A stretch of DNA of 64,000 bases from Pseudarthrobacter defluvii (GTDB taxonomy: Bacteria; Actinomycetota; Actinomycetes; Actinomycetales; Micrococcaceae), in assembly GCF_030816725.1 (NCBI RefSeq), contig NZ_JAUSYG010000001.1, positions 806,001 to 870,000 of the forward strand, in the 5' to 3' direction. The translations under genes and the position numbers were made by a program. Each line of letters starts with the position of its first letter. The stretch's first letter is position 1. Under the pieces are notes generated by a model, which was not told the origin of the DNA, did not search any database, and saw only the letters and a program-made list of their open reading frames with translations. Positions 8,977 to 18,123 of this stretch are shown piece after piece.

Positions 8977-9308
8977 GGCCGCCTCCCCGCCTTTGATGCG
9001 CCGGAGGTGCGGCCCAGCAGGATCCACAGCCCCGGCAGCAGCAGCACCGCGGCCACCGGATACGCGAAGTCCTCCAGCGGCGCCAGGCCCACCATCGCGC
9101 CGGAAATCATCTCCGGCGCGTACATGAACAGCCCGGCGGCGATCATCAGGTTGTCGAACACCGCCGTCAGGACCAGCACGACGGCGGCCGCCCCGCCCGC
9201 CGCCGCCAGCGCCGCCTTCCGCGTGCGGCCCTTGAGTCCAAAAACAGCGGCGGTGCCCACGGCAAGGGCGGCGAGCAGGAACACCGCGTTCAGCGCCCAG
9301 TAGCTCAT
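8973..9308 (-). CDS. crtYf: C50 carotenoid epsilon-cyclase subunit CrtYf
   Basis: This 111-residue protein has three transmembrane helices and is one half of the heterodimeric lycopene-cyclase-type enzyme that forms the terminal rings of decaprenoxanthin. The family hallmark is the acidic/proline loop PLEDFAYPVAAVLL near the C-terminus. ATG 9308 overlaps the crtYe stop by four bases and its own stop overlaps crtEb by four. Ring type (epsilon, gamma or beta) cannot be fixed from sequence reading alone; epsilon is assumed from the corynebacterial model. Confidence 0.85.
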   Translation of the reverse strand: MSYWALNAVFLLAALAVGTAAVFGLKGRTRKAALAAAGGAAAVVLVLTAVFDNLMIAAGLFMYAPEMISGAMVGLAPLEDFAYPVAAVLLLPGLWILLGRTSGASKAGRRP

Positions 9309-9652
9309 GAGCGTTCCTCCACTTTGTCGGCGTGCGGGAGCCGGGCCGCAAGGAACCGGCGGAACAGCTGGAACAGGTTCATCACCAGGTAGCACAGGAA
9401 CACCAGGAAGACGGGCTCCTCCAGCGGCAGCTCCGGGGCCAGCTCGACCCCGATCGTCTCGTTGTGACCCCGGAAGAAGATGCCCAGCCCGATTCCCGCC
9501 AGGTCCCACGCCAGGAAGAACACCAGCCCCGCCGCGAGCACCACGGCCGCACGGCGCGCATCCTGCCAGAAGAACAAGCGCAGCCGCTGGTCCAGGAGCA
9601 CCATGCAGCCCAGCGACACCAAAAGGAACGCCAGGTACGCAACCGCCGTCAC
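9305..9652 (-). CDS. crtYe: C50 carotenoid epsilon-cyclase subunit CrtYe
   Basis: This 115-residue membrane protein is the partner subunit of the heterodimeric C50 carotenoid cyclase. Three helices are visible, with the charged loop LDQRLRLFFWQDARRA and the acidic/proline segment PELPLEEPVFLVFLCYL that matches the cyclase-domain signature seen in its partner. GTG 9652 overlaps the crtI stop (GTGA) and the gene ends overlapping crtYf. A longer frame to 9994 reads into crtI and is rejected. Confidence 0.85.
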   Translation of the reverse strand: MTAVAYLAFLLVSLGCMVLLDQRLRLFFWQDARRAAVVLAAGLVFFLAWDLAGIGLGIFFRGHNETIGVELAPELPLEEPVFLVFLCYLVMNLFQLFRRFLAARLPHADKVEERS

Positions 9653-11286
9653 GCCGTCGTACCCTTTGGGACTGTACCCTCCGCAACGCCCGCCGCACGC
9701 AGCGGCACCGGCAGGGGACCGGTGCTGGTATCCCCGCGCAGCCGCTTCACCACCAGCTCGGCGCTGATCAGGCACATGGGAATTCCGATCCCCGGAATGG
9801 TGGACGCCCCGGCGTAGTACAGGCCCTCCACCTTCCGGCTGACATTGCCGGCCCGGAAGAACGCACTTTGCTTCAGCGTGTGCGCCGGCCCCAGCGACGT
9901 GCCCTTCCACGAGTGGTAGTCCCGCTCGAAGTCCGCGGGGCCGTACAGCCGCCGCACCACGATCCGCTCTGCCAGGTCCGGGATGCCCGCCCACTCGCTG
10001 AGCTGCCCGATCACGGCGTCGGCCGCGCGTTCCAGCCGCTCGTCGCCGCTGCCGCCCAGCCCCGGATCCGGCGGGATGGGAACCAGCACGAACACGTTCT
10101 CGTGCCCCTCCGGCGCCACATCAGGATCGGTGGCACTCGGCCTGCACACGTACATGGACGCAGGCGACGGGATGAACGTGTCCTTCCCGAAGATCGCCTT
10201 GAAGTTCTCTTCCCAGTCCGCCGTGAACAGCAGCGTGTGGTGCTCCAGCTGCGGCAGCACGCCCCGCACGCCCAGGTACAGCAGCAGGGCGCTGGGCCCG
10301 GCGGTGCGCCGCTGCCAGTACCGCTCGGGGTAGGTCTGCAGGTTCCGGGGGAGCAGCGCGGTTTCGCTGTGGTGCAGGTCCGCGGCGGAAACCACGACGT
10401 CGGCCGGCAGGCTTTCCACGGACCCGCCACCGTTGCGGACGCGGACCCCGCGTACCGCGGCAGGCCGGCGGCGGGAGGTGACGGGCGCCGTCTCGATCTC
10501 CAGCACCTCGACGTTGGTCCGGATGGTCCCCCCGGCGTCGCGGGCCTGTTTTTCCAGCGCCTCCACCAGCCGGGCGAAGCCGCCCATGGGGTAGTAGACG
10601 CCCACGTCCAGGTCCAGGTGGCTCATCAGGTGGTACATGCTGGGCGCGGTGAACGGCGAGGCGCCCAGGAACACGGCCGGGTACTCCAGGACCTGCTGCA
10701 GGCTTGGGTTTTTGACGTACCGGCGGGCATAGCTGTGCAGCGGCTCCAGCAGCAGGCGGGCAAGGCGGGGGAGCCGGGTGAGCACGTCAGCCGTCAGCAG
10801 CGGGGCGAAGGACTGGAACGTGGGGTAGAGGAAGCGGCGCTTGGCCATGGTGTAGGTTTCGGCGGCGGAATCGAGGTACTTCTCCAGCCGCGCGCCGGCG
10901 CCGGGCTCCAGCCGCTCGAACAGCTGAACCACCCGTTGCCGGCCCGCCGGGACGTCCACGGGTTCGGAGGCTCCCTCGGAGATGAGCCGGTAGCCGGGGT
11001 CCAGCTTCACCAGGTCCAGCTGCTCCTCGGCGGAGGTGCCCAGGAGCCGGAAGTAGTGGTCGATCACCTCCGGCATCAGGTACCAGGAGGGCCCGGCGTC
11101 GAACCTGAAGCCGTCCTCGCTGAACGTGTACGCCCGGCCGCCCAGGACGTCCTGCTTCTCCACGATGGTGACCTTGTGCCCCTCGGCGGCGAGCAGGGCC
11201 GCCGTCGCCAGTCCGCTGATGCCGCCGCCGATGACCACCACCGTCTGCCCGGGCTGGACAGGTTTGCCCTTCCTTGGACCGCTCAC
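9649..11286 (-). CDS. crtI: Phytoene desaturase
   Basis: This 545-residue FAD-dependent desaturase converts phytoene to lycopene in four steps at the membrane. The N-terminal Rossmann motif VVVIGGGISGLATA sits at residues 17-30 with the ribose-binding glutamate in IVEK at about 43. The C-terminal FAD segment GLYYAGASTIPGIGIPMCLISAE is typical of bacterial CrtI. GTG 11286 overlaps the crtB stop. The frame continues upstream to 11484, but that stretch reads through crtB. It ends with a short tail after the last FAD motif. Confidence 0.92.
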   Translation of the reverse strand: MSGPRKGKPVQPGQTVVVIGGGISGLATAALLAAEGHKVTIVEKQDVLGGRAYTFSEDGFRFDAGPSWYLMPEVIDHYFRLLGTSAEEQLDLVKLDPGYRLISEGASEPVDVPAGRQRVVQLFERLEPGAGARLEKYLDSAAETYTMAKRRFLYPTFQSFAPLLTADVLTRLPRLARLLLEPLHSYARRYVKNPSLQQVLEYPAVFLGASPFTAPSMYHLMSHLDLDVGVYYPMGGFARLVEALEKQARDAGGTIRTNVEVLEIETAPVTSRRRPAAVRGVRVRNGGGSVESLPADVVVSAADLHHSETALLPRNLQTYPERYWQRRTAGPSALLLYLGVRGVLPQLEHHTLLFTADWEENFKAIFGKDTFIPSPASMYVCRPSATDPDVAPEGHENVFVLVPIPPDPGLGGSGDERLERAADAVIGQLSEWAGIPDLAERIVVRRLYGPADFERDYHSWKGTSLGPAHTLKQSAFFRAGNVSRKVEGLYYAGASTIPGIGIPMCLISAELVVKRLRGDTSTGPLPVPLRAAGVAEGTVPKGTTA

Positions 11287-12197
11287 TGCGCGGCCACCCT
11301 TGCCGTGCGTGGGCGCGCGGGTTCCAGCCCGCGCCTGCCGGTGAGCACGGCGGCAGCAATTTTGAGCTTCACCGGGGTGGGCACGCTGATCCGGGACCTG
11401 ATCAGGTCCGGCGCCGGGGTGACGCGGATCCGCTCGGCAAGTTCGGCAAAGAGCTCCTGGGCCAGTGCCACCGCCATCCGGCATGACGTGGGCAGGCTGG
11501 GCAGCGCCGCGCGGGATTCCTGCAGGTCGTGGTCGATGTCCGCCAGGAGCCGGATCTTGTTCGCCTCGTCGAAGTTGGCGGGGGAGACGCCGGGGAAGTA
11601 GCTGCGGCCCAGGGAGGTGAAGTCCTCGGCCAGGTCGCGCAGGAAGTTGATCTTTTGGAAGGCCGCGCCCAGGTGCCGGGCACCGCGCTCCAGCCGGGCC
11701 CGTTCCTCTTCACCCACGGGGTGCCGGTGCAGGAAGCATTTCAGGCACATCAGGCCCACCACTTCCGCAGACCCGTACACGTACTCGGCGAAGGATTCCG
11801 GGGTGTGTTCCGCCCGTTCCAGGTCCGCCCGCATGGAGGCGAAGAAGGGGCGGGTGAGGTCCGTGCCGATGCCGGTCCGGCGGGCGGTGTCCGCGAACGC
11901 GTGGATCACCAGGTTGGTGCTGTAGCCGGTGGCCAGGGCGTGCTCGGTTTCCTGCTCGAACGCGTCCAGCTGCCGCCGGGTTTCCTCGGGTGACAGGCCC
12001 GCGGCGGAGGTCACGCCGTCGACAATTTCGTCCGCAACCCGCACCAGCGCGTACACCGAATCCACCTGGGGACGCACGGCGTCGTCGAACAGCCGGGATG
12101 CCAGCCCGAAGGAACTCGAATAGGACCGGAGCACCACGCCGGAGGCCTTGAGGGCGGCAGCCGTGTAGTCGGCCAGCGCGTCGCGGTCCCGCTTCAT
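11283..12197 (-). CDS. crtB: Phytoene synthase
   Basis: This 304-residue squalene/phytoene synthase condenses two geranylgeranyl diphosphates to phytoene. Both Asp-rich metal-binding motifs are present: VADEIVDG at residues 55-61 and NFLRDLAEDF at 184-193. ATG 12197 overlaps the crtE stop by four bases (ATGA), so it is translated in step with crtE. Length is normal for actinobacterial CrtB. Confidence 0.92.
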   Translation of the reverse strand: MKRDRDALADYTAAALKASGVVLRSYSSSFGLASRLFDDAVRPQVDSVYALVRVADEIVDGVTSAAGLSPEETRRQLDAFEQETEHALATGYSTNLVIHAFADTARRTGIGTDLTRPFFASMRADLERAEHTPESFAEYVYGSAEVVGLMCLKCFLHRHPVGEEERARLERGARHLGAAFQKINFLRDLAEDFTSLGRSYFPGVSPANFDEANKIRLLADIDHDLQESRAALPSLPTSCRMAVALAQELFAELAERIRVTPAPDLIRSRISVPTPVKLKIAAAVLTGRRGLEPARPRTARVAAQ

Positions 12198-13261
12198 GCG
12201 CCCATGCGTTCGGTCACCAGGCGGGACAGGGGGGAGAGGCCGTCCCTGAGGGTTTGCGGCACGAACGGCTGGACCAGGACATCCAGTGCCCGCTCCGTGA
12301 GGTCCGCGGCGAGCTTCAGCGTCTTGTCCCGTGCCCCGGACGCCACCAGCAGGTCGCGGATCTCTGCGGCCTCCCTGGCCGTGAGGTCCCGGGACAGCAG
12401 CTCCTTGATCCGGATCCATTGCGGCTGTTCCGCGGCGTAGGAGATCAGCGCGGTGCGCTTGCCCTCGCGAAGGTCCCCCCAGCCGGACTTGCCGGTCCTT
12501 GATTCGTCGCCGAAGGCACCCACCAGATCGTCAGCCACCTGGTAGGCGGTGCCGATGATGCGGCCGAACTCGCCCAGAGCCTCCACCAGGTCCTGTTCCG
12601 CCCCGGCCAGGACCGCGCCGGCGCGCAGCGGGGTGTCGAAGGAGTACACGGCCGTCTTCAGCTTGGACATCTCCAGGACCTGGTCCACGGTCTGCGGCAT
12701 CGGGTCCAAAGGGGCCAGCACGTCCAGGAGTTCACCGGCCGCGGACGCCATGACGGCCTGGTCCAGCAGGTCGCCCAGCCGCTGCCGCGTGGCAAGGTCC
12801 GTCTCCGCTTCGGTAAGGATCCGGTAGGCGTTGGAGAGGGCCAGGTCCCCGGCGATCACGGCGGCGGACATCCCGGTGTGCTCCGCCCTGTCCCGGCTGC
12901 TGCCCTGGTCCGCGGCGAGGCTCCGGTAGGTGCCGGCAAGATTGGGAACCCCGCGGCGGGTGAAGTCCCGGTCCACCACGTCGTCGTGCACGATCAGTGC
13001 CGTGTGCAGCAGCTCGAAGGACGCGGCCACGGTGGCCGCTGCCGTCCTGTCGCTGCCGCCCAGCAGGGCGTAGACGCTCATGACCAGCCGGGGCCGGAAA
13101 CGCTTGCCGCCCACCGTGCAGGCCTCGAGGTGCTCCCACAGGGCGAGGTACCGGGGGTGCATGGCGCTGGCCCGCGTCTTGGCGCGGGTAAAGAACCCGT
13201 CCAGGACGTCATTGACCAGTTGGCCGTCATCGGTGTGCGCCAGCGTGGTCCCCGTATCCAT
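12194..13261 (-). CDS. crtE: Geranylgeranyl diphosphate synthase
   Basis: This 355-residue trans-isoprenyl diphosphate synthase makes the C20 precursor of the carotenoids. The first Asp-rich motif is HDDVVD at residues 92-97, where the spacing is DDxxD, and the second is ADDLVGAFGDE at 243-253. The lysine/arginine diphosphate-binding segment GGKRFRPRL is at 51-59. It is the first gene of the crtE-B-I-Ye-Yf-Eb operon. ATG 13261 is chosen; the frame extends upstream across the idi start region. Only 23 bases separate it from the divergent idi ATG. Confidence 0.9.
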   Translation of the reverse strand: MDTGTTLAHTDDGQLVNDVLDGFFTRAKTRASAMHPRYLALWEHLEACTVGGKRFRPRLVMSVYALLGGSDRTAAATVAASFELLHTALIVHDDVVDRDFTRRGVPNLAGTYRSLAADQGSSRDRAEHTGMSAAVIAGDLALSNAYRILTEAETDLATRQRLGDLLDQAVMASAAGELLDVLAPLDPMPQTVDQVLEMSKLKTAVYSFDTPLRAGAVLAGAEQDLVEALGEFGRIIGTAYQVADDLVGAFGDESRTGKSGWGDLREGKRTALISYAAEQPQWIRIKELLSRDLTAREAAEIRDLLVASGARDKTLKLAADLTERALDVLVQPFVPQTLRDGLSPLSRLVTERMGA

Positions 13262-13284
13262 AGGTAAAGTAAACACGGGCACCC

Positions 13285-13836
13285 ATGGGAGGGCAATTGA
13301 AGGCGAATTCAGAGCAGGTGGTCCTGGCCGCCGACGACGGTACACCGGTCGGCGTCGAGGACAAAGCCACCGTGCACTCCTCCTCCACACCCCTGCACCT
13401 GGCCTTCTCCGCCCACGTGTTCGATGCCGACGGCCGCATCCTGCTCACCCGCCGCGCCCTGTCCAAGCTGACCTGGCCCGGCGTCTGGACCAATTCCTTC
13501 TGCGGACACCCCGCCCCCGGGGAGGACCTCGAGGACGCCGTGCGGCGCCGGGGCGAGTACGAGCTGGGGCTCCGGCTGGAGCAGATTGAGCTGAGGGTGC
13601 CCGACTTCCGCTACCGGGCAGTGGATGCGTCCGGTGTGGTGGAAAACGAAATCTGCCCCGTCTTCACCGCACGGGCCGCCTCGGCGCTGGCTCCCCGCGC
13701 GGACGAGGTCATGGAATGGCAGTGGACCGATCCGGCGCTGATCACCGCCGCCGTGGCCGCCACGCCGTGGGCCTTCAGCCCGTGGCTGACCCTCCAGCTG
13801 CCCCTGCTCTACCCGGACCGCTTCGGCGCGGCGTAG
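13285..13836 (+). CDS. idi: Isopentenyl-diphosphate delta-isomerase, type I
   Basis: This Nudix-fold enzyme interconverts IPP and DMAPP and feeds the divergent carotenoid operon. The catalytic cysteine lies in TNSFCGHPAPGE (Cys 73 from the first ATG) and the metal-site glutamate in ENEICPVF (about 120-122). It has 183 residues from ATG 13285. A GGAGG inside the first codons lies just before TTG 13297, so the true start may be that TTG, giving 179 residues. It is convergent with the glycosyltransferase gene. Confidence 0.92.
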   Translation: MGGQLKANSEQVVLAADDGTPVGVEDKATVHSSSTPLHLAFSAHVFDADGRILLTRRALSKLTWPGVWTNSFCGHPAPGEDLEDAVRRRGEYELGLRLEQIELRVPDFRYRAVDASGVVENEICPVFTARAASALAPRADEVMEWQWTDPALITAAVAATPWAFSPWLTLQLPLLYPDRFGAA

Positions 13837-13848
13837 CGGTCCGGGGGC

Positions 13849-14610
13849 TTACCGCTGCGGTGACGGACGACGGCGCCGCTCCCGCCGTGCTTTCAACGAT
13901 GCGTCCCAGCGTTCCCACGGCGGCGCTTGCCGCCAGTGGATGCCCAGGGTGTGGAAGGCGCGCTTGAAGCGCAGCCGCGCGTCGGCTCCGCCCGCCAGTG
14001 CCCGGGCCGAAATGCCGACCTTCAGCGAACTGTCGTAGGCCGTGCGCCGGGTGGGGTCGAGCGCAAAGCCGAGGTCGACGTCGTCGTGCACGCCCTGGTC
14101 CAGGCGGTTCACCCTGCTGCGGGCCTGCTCCCAATCCCGGCGGCGGAAGGCGCAGTTGGAGCCGAAGGGCGGCCAGTGGCCCATCGCCGCAGCCATGAGG
14201 AGGAAGTAGGCCTGGATGTAGGCGATCCCGGCCAGCCTGCTGCGGATCCGGCCGGTGCCGTAGAAGACGCCCGGCCCGGTGAGGAGGGCCAGGTCCGGCT
14301 CCTGCTGGAAACGCCGGTGGATGCGTTCCAGCCAGTCCGGCGGCGGGACGCTGTCCGCGTCGCACCGGGCAATGACGTCCCCCGTGGCGGCGTCATAACC
14401 GGCGGAGGCTGCGGACGCGATCCCAGGCACGTGTTCGTGAAGGACCCGGGCGCCGTATGTGGCAGCGATGGTGGGGGTGTCGTCGCTGGAGTCGTTGTCC
14501 ACCACGATGATTTCCAGCGGAGCCACGGTCTGGGACTGCAGTGCCTGGAGGCAGCGCTGCAGGAAAGGGCCGTCATCCTTGCACGGGATGACCACGGAGA
14601 GGGACGGCAT
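13849..14610 (-). CDS. Family 2 glycosyltransferase
   Basis: This 253-residue GT-A fold transferase opens with LSVVIPCKDDGPFLQRCL, the usual nucleotide-binding start. The DxD metal motif is CDADS at residues 83-87, and an acceptor-side HDDVD-type acidic motif lies near residue 175 (GVHDDVDLGF). A hydrophobic stretch around 135-155 may anchor it to the membrane. It is 9 bases downstream of the small CxxC gene. Decaprenoxanthin is glucosylated in related bacteria, so carotenoid glycosylation is a reasonable guess, but the acceptor is not shown by the sequence. Confidence 0.75.
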   Translation of the reverse strand: MPSLSVVIPCKDDGPFLQRCLQALQSQTVAPLEIIVVDNDSSDDTPTIAATYGARVLHEHVPGIASAASAGYDAATGDVIARCDADSVPPPDWLERIHRRFQQEPDLALLTGPGVFYGTGRIRSRLAGIAYIQAYFLLMAAAMGHWPPFGSNCAFRRRDWEQARSRVNRLDQGVHDDVDLGFALDPTRRTAYDSSLKVGISARALAGGADARLRFKRAFHTLGIHWRQAPPWERWDASLKARRERRRRPSPQR

Positions 14611-14619
14611 CCCCCGATG

Positions 14620-14892
14620 CTAGCCGGTTTTCATGGCCAGCAAGGCGTCCAGTTGGACTGTTTGATGCAGGTGAAACGCCTTGTCCGCGTTTGCCTTCGT
14701 GCTGGCGAGTGCGGGTATGTCCAGGCTGGCGTGGCATCCCCGGCAACGGATCTCGTGCGTCCAGACCCAGCTGTAGGCGGGGTGCCGTTCCTGTACCTGT
14801 TGCATCGCTGTGGTGATTGCTTCCGTGGTGGCCGCAAAGTGCGCTGCGTCCTCATTGCTGAGGCCACTGCCGATTTCGATGTCGATGCTCAT
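14620..14892 (-). CDS. Small hypothetical protein with one CxxC pair
   Basis: This 90-residue protein is not recognised. From ATG 14892 it has a good ribosome site (GGAAGAGG). It contains one CRGC motif inside a segment running WVWTHEIRCRGCHASLDIPAL, with several histidines around it, which could form a metal site or half of a zinc ribbon. It has no signal peptide or membrane segment. The short gap to the glycosyltransferase suggests co-transcription. Confidence 0.6.
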   Translation of the reverse strand: MSIDIEIGSGLSNEDAAHFAATTEAITTAMQQVQERHPAYSWVWTHEIRCRGCHASLDIPALASTKANADKAFHLHQTVQLDALLAMKTG

Positions 14893-15110
14893 CGTGCCTC
14901 TTCCGTTGTAACCCGGATGGTGCAGTTGACAGTAGCGGGTGTGGCGGGCGGAAGGAACGAGCCCCGGGTTACGGTTGTGCAACCCTTCCCTCACCTCGGG
15001 AAGGGGACGGGCACGACGGCGGCCGCGCGCCGCCGTCGTACGCCTCCTCGGCGTTCGGCCCCCTGTAGGCGGTAACGCGGCCGTAACGGCACCCGTGCTG
15101 CACTCTCCCC

Positions 15111-16694
15111 ATGGGAAATGCCCTTCACGACGGCCGTCTGCCGGTGATCTACGTCCGCGGCTTCGCCGGCACCGGCGCCTCCGTCAACAGCGCTGTTGAC
15201 GACCCCTTCTACGGCTTCAGCCAGGGGTCCGTCCACGTCCGCGCCGACGGCAGCGGACGGGCGAGGTTCCACCAGTTCGAGTCCCCGATGCTGCGCCTGG
15301 TGGCAGACCACCAGTACGAGGTGCCGGTCCACGGGGACCAGTGGGCCTTCCTCAACAGCGCCGATCCCAATTCCGTGAACCCGGCCTCGATCTGGATCCA
15401 CCGCTTTTACGACGACTCAGCGGATACCTTCGACGAGGACCCCGGGAGCTTCAAGTTCGAGGACGCGGCCCAGGACTTGTTCAGCCTGGTCAAACTCGTG
15501 CCGGAAAAGACCGGCGCGCCCAAGGTCTTCCTGGTGGCGCATTCCATGGGCGGACTCATCTGCCGCTCGCTCCTGCAGCGCGTCATCCCCGAAAGCCTGC
15601 CCCGTGGGGACGGCTCGATCGACCCCGCCGCCGGGGCCAAATATGTTGCCCGGCTGTTCACGTACGCCACCCCGCATGGTGGCATCCGGTTCGCGGTGGG
15701 GTTCGGGTTCTTCGAGAAACTCCGGGATGCCACCCGATTCCAGGGGGCGGACATCTTCGGGCCCGACCGGATGTACGAATACCTCACGCCGCCGGCACTC
15801 AGGCGGACCCTGACGCGCGAAAACTTCCGGCCCACCGAGATGCCCGATGACGGGTTCCCCTTGGATGAGCTGTTCTGCCTGGTGGGCTCCAACCCCGAAG
15901 ACTACGACGTCGCCCTGGGCCTGTCCGCCAAAGCAGTGGGCGCCCGCAGCGACGGGCTGGTCCAGATGGATAATGCCGCCGTCAAAGACGCGGTGGTGGC
16001 AGTGGTACACCGCAGCCACAGCGGACGCTACGGAATCGTCAACTCCGAAGAGGGCTACCAGAACCTCCAGCGGTTCCTGTTCGGCGATCTCAAAGTCGAG
16101 GTGGAACTGGTGGGCTTCACTGTGGGCAAGTCCGACCCGCCGGAGGTGGAGTTCCAACTGGACGTGGGCCTGGCCATCCGGGGGCTGCCGGTCCTGGTCC
16201 ATGAACAAACTGCCGCCCACTACTGCCCGGTCCAGATCGAGCACTGGAAGGACGCAGACCCCATCGACTCACCGGTCCCGCTGTTGACCACATTCCTTTC
16301 CTCCAAGGCACCACGGCCGCTGGTGAACGGAAAAGCGGTGCCGCGGCTGCGCCAGGCCCTGAAGCTCAGGCTCATGTCCGTCAAGGAAAAAGATGGACAC
16401 TTCTTCTTCGCGGACCACTTGGAACAGACCGAGGACTGGCAGGACACACTGCTGGTGGAAATCGAACCGCCCTCCGCGGACCGGCCCCTGCCCAAGGCCT
16501 GGGCCGCGTGGAACAGCACCATCCCCAACGCCCTGCGCAACTGGGGAGCCGGCGACGAGGACCTGCTCAAGGACACCGACCCCACGCCGAACCGCTGGCA
16601 GGGATTCATTCCCGTTCCCGAGGTGTCCAGGCACCTTCTCGGCACCAACGCAGGCCTGCGCCTCACCGTCACCCCCAGGCCGCTGGCCCTGTGA
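15111..16694 (+). CDS. Alpha/beta-hydrolase (lipase/esterase-like) with extra C-terminal domain
   Basis: This 527-residue protein has an N-terminal alpha/beta-hydrolase domain. The beta-strand start is PVIYVRGFAG (11-20), the nucleophile elbow is AHSMGG with Ser 145, and the following helix LICRSLLQ is typical of PGAP1/lipase-like folds. The candidate acid lies around LDELFCLVGSNPEDYDV and the candidate His in VVHRSHSGRY (about residue 304). Residues from about 325 onward form a beta-rich domain I do not recognise. There is no signal peptide, so it should act in the cytoplasm unless exported by another route. The subtilase gene follows after 42 bases, preceded by its own AAAGGAG. Confidence 0.75.
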   Translation: MGNALHDGRLPVIYVRGFAGTGASVNSAVDDPFYGFSQGSVHVRADGSGRARFHQFESPMLRLVADHQYEVPVHGDQWAFLNSADPNSVNPASIWIHRFYDDSADTFDEDPGSFKFEDAAQDLFSLVKLVPEKTGAPKVFLVAHSMGGLICRSLLQRVIPESLPRGDGSIDPAAGAKYVARLFTYATPHGGIRFAVGFGFFEKLRDATRFQGADIFGPDRMYEYLTPPALRRTLTRENFRPTEMPDDGFPLDELFCLVGSNPEDYDVALGLSAKAVGARSDGLVQMDNAAVKDAVVAVVHRSHSGRYGIVNSEEGYQNLQRFLFGDLKVEVELVGFTVGKSDPPEVEFQLDVGLAIRGLPVLVHEQTAAHYCPVQIEHWKDADPIDSPVPLLTTFLSSKAPRPLVNGKAVPRLRQALKLRLMSVKEKDGHFFFADHLEQTEDWQDTLLVEIEPPSADRPLPKAWAAWNSTIPNALRNWGAGDEDLLKDTDPTPNRWQGFIPVPEVSRHLLGTNAGLRLTVTPRPLAL

Positions 16695-16736
16695 AACCAC
16701 GCACCATCCTTCAACCCGCAGCAAAGGAGACCTGAA

Positions 16737-18062
16737 ATGATCGACCCGAATTCCTTCCCCCCATCCGAAAATTTGCCCGGGCCCGTCCCAGCGGCAGACT
16801 ATTCGGGGGCCGAGACCACCGGCCGATTCATCGTGGTCTTTGCCCGTGACGCGGCCAGCCCGTCCTCGGTGCTGGAATCGGCGGGCCTGTCCAACGTGGC
16901 GGACTCGCGGGACTTCGGGGACCGCGAAGTGGATGTCTCGGAAAGCAGCGGTGCTGATGCCACATACTTCAGCTCCCTGGGCATCGCAGTGGTTTCGGCC
17001 GCCCCGGAGCAGATCGGCGCGCTGCAGACTACCGAGGCAGTGGAGAATGCAGTGCTGTCCGTCTCGCCGGAACTGATCCACCATGTCCTCCCGGCCGGTC
17101 CCACCGAGTACGTCAGGGGCTACCGCGATGCAGTCCTGGACCTGGACACGCGCCTGAACGGCAACGGCCAGGGGACCGGCGTGGCGGCACCGCCAACGGT
17201 GCCGATCTTCCAGGACACCGACCAGTTCACATGGGGGCTGCAGGCCGTCCAGGCCCAATCGTCCCAGTACTCCGGGCGCGGGGTGAAGGTGGCAGTCCTG
17301 GACACCGGTTTCGACGCAACGCACCCTGACTTCGCCGGACGCAACATCACCACCCGCTCCTTCGTCCAGGGGGAGGGCCCCGAGGACGGACACGGGCACG
17401 GCACGCACTGCATCGGCACCTCCTGCGGCTCCAAGTCCCCGTCCACGGGGCCCCGCTACGGCGTTGCCTACGAGGCCGACATCTTCGCCGGCAAAGTGCT
17501 GGGCAACTCCGGTTCCGGCAGCGACGCCGGCATCCTGGCCGGCATCGACTGGGCGTTGTCCAGCGGCTGCCACATCATTTCCATGTCCCTCGGAGCCGAC
17601 GTGCGGCAAATCCACCCGCCGTACGTCGCAGCAGGCAAGCGGGCACTTGACGCCGGCACGCTGATCATCGCCGCCGCCGGAAACAACGCGCGCCGCCTCC
17701 AGGGCAACTTCGGCTTTGTGGGCACCCCGGCCAACAGCCCGTTCATCATGGCGGTGGGCGCCCTGGACCACCAGCTGGACGTTGCCTTCTTCTCCGCGCG
17801 CACCCTGCCGGTCCGCGGCGGGCAGGTGGACGTTGCCGGGCCCGGCTGGCAGGTCTACTCGTCCTGGCCCATGCCCACCCGGTACCGGACCATCAGCGGC
17901 ACCAGCATGGCCACCCCGCACGCCGCCGGCGTTGCCGCCCTCTGGGCGCAGGCCACCGGCTTCCGCGGACGGGAACTCTGGTCCTCGCTGGTCCAGGACT
18001 GCGACCGGCTCATCGCACCGTCGCTGGACGTTGGGTCCGGCCTGGTCATCGCCCCGGTGTAG
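16737..18062 (+). CDS. S8-family subtilisin-like protease without signal peptide
   Basis: This 441-residue serine protease has the full catalytic set: Asp 189 in VLDTGFDATHPD, His 221 in GHGHGTHC, oxyanion Asn 316 in AAAGNN, and Ser 390 in SGTSMATPHAAG. Residues about 28-118 look like an I9-type propeptide fold (IVVFARD at the start, then YFSSLGIAVVSAAPEQI and VLSVSPE). No secretion signal is visible, which is unusual for a pro-subtilisin. It sits between the lipase-like gene and a small I9-like gene on the same strand. Substrate and activation trigger are unknown. Confidence 0.85.
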   Translation: MIDPNSFPPSENLPGPVPAADYSGAETTGRFIVVFARDAASPSSVLESAGLSNVADSRDFGDREVDVSESSGADATYFSSLGIAVVSAAPEQIGALQTTEAVENAVLSVSPELIHHVLPAGPTEYVRGYRDAVLDLDTRLNGNGQGTGVAAPPTVPIFQDTDQFTWGLQAVQAQSSQYSGRGVKVAVLDTGFDATHPDFAGRNITTRSFVQGEGPEDGHGHGTHCIGTSCGSKSPSTGPRYGVAYEADIFAGKVLGNSGSGSDAGILAGIDWALSSGCHIISMSLGADVRQIHPPYVAAGKRALDAGTLIIAAAGNNARRLQGNFGFVGTPANSPFIMAVGALDHQLDVAFFSARTLPVRGGQVDVAGPGWQVYSSWPMPTRYRTISGTSMATPHAAGVAALWAQATGFRGRELWSSLVQDCDRLIAPSLDVGSGLVIAPV

Positions 18063-18123
18063 GGACGTAAGACCCGCCGTCTGACAGGAACCGCCTGCTA
18101 CGCGATGAGGGATAGCCTGAGGA

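Noticed and set aside
9307..11601. 764-codon plus-strand frame across crtYe and crtI
   Set aside because: Antisense shadow; Pro/Arg/Gly-rich with no domain, while crtI motifs on the minus strand are clear.
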